NCBI GenBank assembly: GCA_036873135.1
Contig: JAPTYO010000017.1
Coordinates: 12,772,001 to 12,836,000 of the forward strand
Direction: 5' to 3'
Length of the DNA stretch: 64,000 nucleotides
Origin: Clarkia xantiana subsp. parviflora
Taxonomy: Eukaryota > Streptophyta > Magnoliopsida > Myrtales > Onagraceae
Below are positions 60,110 to 64,000 of the stretch, piece after piece. The position numbers and the translations under genes are program-made. How positions within the stretch are numbered: position 1 is the stretch's first letter; each line of letters starts with the position of its first letter. The notes under the pieces were generated by a model. It saw nothing but the letters and a program-made list of their open reading frames with translations, was not told where the DNA came from and made no database searches.

Positions 60110-60538
60110 TATAAAAAATAACGAAGTGCCGATTTGCACTTGTCCAAGACCGTACTTCACCAATAATAGAAGAACTCGTATATATATATAACTATCTTAC
60201 TCTAAATATGATATCTTGGAGACTATTTCAACTTGTGGCGGTGGTTCTTGTTGTTGTGGTGTTTTTTTGCTACAAATGACTCCACTCCTATTTATATTTG
60301 CCTAAAGAAATCTCTAAACTCTTAGAAACCTCTAAATTAAGAACACCCTAGAAAGTCACTAGAACATCCTACATTTATTAGTTCCTAGAATTATCTAGAC
60401 ACAACCTAGTCTTACTCTCTAGATCCCTCTTCATTATGGACCAACTCTTTTAGCCTAAATCTTAAGCCTTGACCAATGATGGTAAATAAGTCTTAGCGGA
60501 AGAAGGTAAGTCATTGTTGATCTTAACAATGGCAACAC
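60110..60538 (-). repeat. 5' LTR of Copia E (429 bp)
   Basis: On the minus strand TGTTAAGATCAACAATG...TTATTTTTTATA; the terminal CA has become TA. A few scattered differences and indels separate it from the 3' LTR. Confidence 0.92.
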
Positions 60539-60543
60539 AACAA

Positions 60544-63475
60544 ATAAATGGTTACAGTCAATTAAATTAGATCCGGCATAAAAAAAAATTTAAATTATAT
60601 TATTTTTTAGCCCAAATAAATTAGATAATTTGAGAAAAAAATAAATTAGATAAATATATTCATATTTTATTAAATTAGATAGATAATAACATGTTGCAAA
60701 ACTGTCACGTGGGTAAAAATAATTTTTTTTTATCATCGGATATTTATTATTGTGACACGTAACACAATAAATTATTTTAATACCAAATTAATTTATTTTA
60801 TTTGATAATATATATTTCAAGTAACATCTAATTTCATATATGTCTAAGTGATGTACACTAATGTGATAATTAATAATACGATAAATGTGCTTTTTAATAT
60901 ATTAATTAATTATGAAAATGAATGTCTGCAAAAATAAAACTAATGAAATTATATACATTTTTTTATCAAGATAATTCTAAATAAATATTAAAAAAAATAA
61001 AATCAGGTTTAATATATTAACATTTAAAAAAATATCATAGATTAAAACAATTTGGATTTAATATAATAATATATACAAAATATTATATATTAAAAAATTC
61101 AGAATTAATATATTAATATTTAAAAAATAAAGTCAGATTTTTCTAAAAAAAATTTGAACTTAAAAAAAAAAAAGGTCATGGACTGGACCTAATGGACCTA
61201 ACAGGCCTAACAGAGCTGGACCGAAACCAGGACCGTTAAACCGGACCGTTTCAAACGGTGCTAACGGTTCTGAACCGATCCAGGACCGAACTGGACAAGG
61301 TAAATTTAAATGGATCTTAACGGACTAGATAGATGGATGGATAGATAGATAGAGTTGATTAGATTAGATTGCTGCTTTTAGTTTTAGGATTAGGTGTAGT
61401 CTAGTAAGTAGGATCCTTAATTAATTTGGTGGACATGTACCTACCTTAACTTAACCACTTTTGAAGGATGATTCCAGAATGAAGAGCGACTGTTATTATT
61501 CTATAATGTATGATTGAGAAGCATGCAAGATAATTAAACAATTTACTTAAGTTTATCGTGACATTGCATACTCTGATTAAATCTTACTCGTCATCAAATG
61601 ATTAACATATTGATCAAATAAAGTTCCAAAGCATTTTATTTTCATAAATTGCGAAGAACAATGAGTGTGGATTATAAACTTATAATAATTAAGCAATTTC
61701 CCTTTTTATTATTGAAGTGTTAACTATTTTTTTATAGGATCATTTTCGTTAGTACGAGCTAGCTAGCTTTAATTACCTAATTAAACTGGTGTTTCGACTT
61801 GTATTTGAACTTAATTTGCTCTAAAATTGCAACTCGATTTACAATTCGATCCAACAAACATTAGCTTAATTACTTTTTAAAGTTAGATATTTATTATTTA
61901 CTTTGTTTACCTGTAAATGAAATCAATTCGTTCTTTCAAAAGGTGCAATAATTAACTACAAAGAATAATATATATATATATATATATAATGAAGATGGAA
62001 GCTGCGGCATGGGGAGATTCCATTTTGACTAGAATTCATTCAGATAAAAAAGGAAGTAAATTAGGTAATTGAACAGCAGATGCATGGTTTCTTATTTCGA
62101 CAGCTAATTAATTAGAATAAGAATCACAATAAAAAATAGTATCTTTGTTGCTTTAAAAAGTTAAAGGTACGTAGTTCTACACATATACCTTTGTTAAGGT
62201 TTAATTTTTCTTCAATCGCAAAAGTAGTGTCAGATATATTAATATTACAATGCAGTCAAAGTTTCATATTGAGGATGTTCATCAAAGTATAATATTTTAC
62301 AATATAGTTAGTATATGTTGACTCATAACATGATCAAACAGTCCAATAATCTTGCTCGTGGAAATATAATATTTTATTATGTGGGACGTATATGTAAACT
62401 TAATTATGCAAGATAATTATAACGTTAATTGTTTAACTTGGTCATTAAAATATTATTATAGTCGGGGTTAGGGAAAGTGTAATGAGGATCAATACGTACG
62501 GCAGCACAAAGCTGATTAATTTTGTGCGATATATGAATTTAATATTACAGTTTGGTGGGTCCAAAAGTTGGCACCGTTTAAATATTGACACATGAAAAAG
62601 GACGGCACGTATATATGTAGCTTTGCGCTAGCTAGCCTTGCTTTAGCTTTACAATTCCCATTCTCGACAAAATAACCATAGGCATGTGTAACACAATTCA
62701 CATTAGGATGATTAACAGATTCTTTTAAAATGAAAATTAGATTTTTAAATCTAAAACCCAGTTGCAAATATTCAAAAATGAGGAGCTGAAAGTTCTCAAC
62801 ATTATTGTGGAATAATAGCTATTTAATGCAGTTAATTTTTTGCTATTATTTATATAGCAACTCTTTAATAACATTAGATCGAATTCAGCATAGAGTAAAT
62901 TATGTAATTTAAAAAAGAAATTAACATATAATTATATTTCATTTCTTAAGTTATATATTTTATTGAAAAATATAATAAAACTTACAACATGTAATAAAAT
63001 ATTTTAAAATGTATAACACATTCAATCCAAATAATAATTGGTACTTCTTCTATCATATGTCCAAATTTCAGTTAAATACATTTCAAATGTACAAATTAAC
63101 TGAGTACTTTTCAAAGTATAACAACTTAATGACTTATACAAATAAGTCAATCAATCGAATAAACTTTACAATAGTCTTTCTTCAAGTCAAAAGTCTAAAA
63201 CTTAAAATTGCTAAATTTTTGCTAAAATAATAATGAGAGTGTGTTATAAGATAATAATTGAATCTTATTATTTAAAAAAAAAATAAAGGGGGTCTTACAA
63301 AGTCTTATAAATCTTCGAAAATAAATCTAGTGTTCTTATAAAATAAATATAGTGTTCTTATAAAAGTATTTTATAATAATAAATTAATCTATATATACCA
63401 ATATTTAATTTGTTTTGGGTCCTCACTCCTAATAGACACTTTTTTGAATCTTCTCATTTTATTAAGAAAAAATAT
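60544..63475. other. AT-rich intergenic, no gene recognised
   Basis: Strongly AT-rich, with many A or T runs. A GC-richer patch at 61180-61310 repeats GGACC and CCGGACCG words, like 57540-57660. ATAG repeats lie at 61328-61350 and TA repeats at 61970-61988. Frames at 62516-62767 and 63009-63230 are open but low-complexity. Nothing supports a gene. Confidence 0.55.
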
Positions 63476-63895
63476 TGTTAGCATATGGTGATTGGGCGCC
63501 GTAAATGGAAGCCCATTAATATGTATATGTTACCTAAGAATTTTGGTAAATGTCACATTAAGGAAATTGAGCTCGAACCAAATCCCAATTGACATGAGAG
63601 GCCCAAAATTGGGCCTCCCTTATACTACATAGGTCGGCCGAACCTCCACCTATAAATAAGGGATGTTAGGATTTTTATTAGGGTAATTCACAATTCCTCC
63701 TTAGTGGTGATTTGAGAGAAAAACCCTCAACCCTAAATACCTAGTTCGGCCGAACCTCACCTAGACACCAAGGGTGTGCCAATTTGCTTTGAGCAAAAAC
63801 ACCGGAGATCTGTCCCTGCCAATAAATCGATCAGAGACTTTGCTGTGGAGACTATACCGCGTAGGGCTTCCTTAACAAGAACCTCTACAGGTTCC
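63476..63895 (+). repeat. partial Copia LTR, subtype X (5' part)
   Basis: Starts TGTTAGCATATGG and follows the subtype X LTR as far as the CCTCTACAGGTTCC block, about 420 of 600 bp. It then breaks off where the next LTR begins. Confidence 0.88.
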
Positions 63896-63898
63896 ATA

Positions 63899-64000
63899 TG
63901 TAATTATATGGTAATGGGCGTCGTAATTGGTAGCCCATAATATGTATAGTTTACATAATGAACTTGGATAAATGTCACATTAGGGTAATTGGGCTAGACC
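63899..64000 (+). repeat. start of a second Copia LTR, cut by the window end
   Basis: Starts TGTAATTATATGGTAATGG and follows the subtype X LTR start to the window edge. It sits inside the preceding LTR, so it is a nested insertion; the bases CCATA (63894-63898) before it would be one copy of its target duplication. Confidence 0.8.

Larger units (their letters stand above)
57744..60538 (-). mobile_element. Copia element E, short gag-only, perfect target duplication
   Basis: A third Copia family, 2795 bp, minus strand. 5' LTR 60110-60538, primer site 60098-60109, interior 58163-60097, a purine-rich tract (AAGAGGAG on the minus strand) at 58163-58170, 3' LTR 57744-58162. ATGGC is duplicated exactly at 57739-57743 and 60539-60543. 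The interior encodes gag with a zinc knuckle and the first part of the protease region; integrase, RT and RNase H are missing. This is an internally deleted, non-autonomous element whose ends and packaging protein are well kept. Confidence 0.92.

Noticed and set aside
1..64000. CRISPR arrays, operons or bacterial-type signals
   Set aside because: The sequence is plant nuclear DNA. The only short regular repeats are microsatellites and the 21-bp minisatellite, none with repeat-spacer structure.

Overview
This is nuclear DNA from a flowering plant, almost certainly a eudicot. It contains intron-split genes whose products match plant SWAP70, JASON and phytoene synthase. It also holds a broken plant 4-hydroxyphenylpyruvate dioxygenase (HPPD) copy, tRNA-Met-primed Ty1/Copia LTR retrotransposons and several MITE or foldback DNA elements. 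All gene models here were read by eye from splice signals and remembered protein families; no search was run.

Layout. 1-1570: intergenic, with one possible exon remnant. 1571-9566: a rearranged Copia element with inverted LTRs at its two ends. 9913-12420: the 3' half of a second Copia family. 12505-13245 (-): HPPD first-exon pseudogene. 13921-14417 and 14682-14853: two MITEs. 15079-19690 (+): SWAP70-like gene, 10 exons. About 20240-21255 (+): degraded REM-type B3-domain gene. 21580-22438: foldback DNA element with a 9-bp target duplication. 22568-30921 (+): full-length Copia element. 30922-34340: intergenic with hairpins. 34350-43241: a second foldback element split by a full-length Copia element (34897-43221, -). 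43251-48109: mostly featureless. 48110-51160 (-): JASON-like gene. 51161-53477: shared upstream region. 53478-55543 (+): phytoene synthase gene, 5 exons. 55869-56484: third foldback element. 57744-60538 (-): short gag-only Copia element with intact LTRs and target duplication. 60544-63475: AT-rich intergenic. 63476-64000: two nested LTRs running off the edge.

The three intact genes look like ordinary single genes. SWAP70 is a PH-domain, coiled-coil protein linked to Rac signalling and immunity. JASON controls meiosis II spindle and organelle-band organisation. Phytoene synthase catalyses the first committed step of carotenoid synthesis. JASON and phytoene synthase are divergently transcribed from a 2.3-kb AT-rich spacer.

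The most unusual material is in the repeats. (1) One Copia family has three large copies with a shared non-coding interior and a recognisable RT/RNase H but no recognisable protease or integrase. Its LTRs carry a short inverted repeat directly next to the TATA box, and the arm sequences differ between subfamilies while pairing is kept. (2) A foldback family occurs three times, each copy bounded by 9-bp duplications, with a CCTAGG-rich palindromic core. (3) A separate 2.8-kb Copia element keeps gag but has lost integrase and RT.
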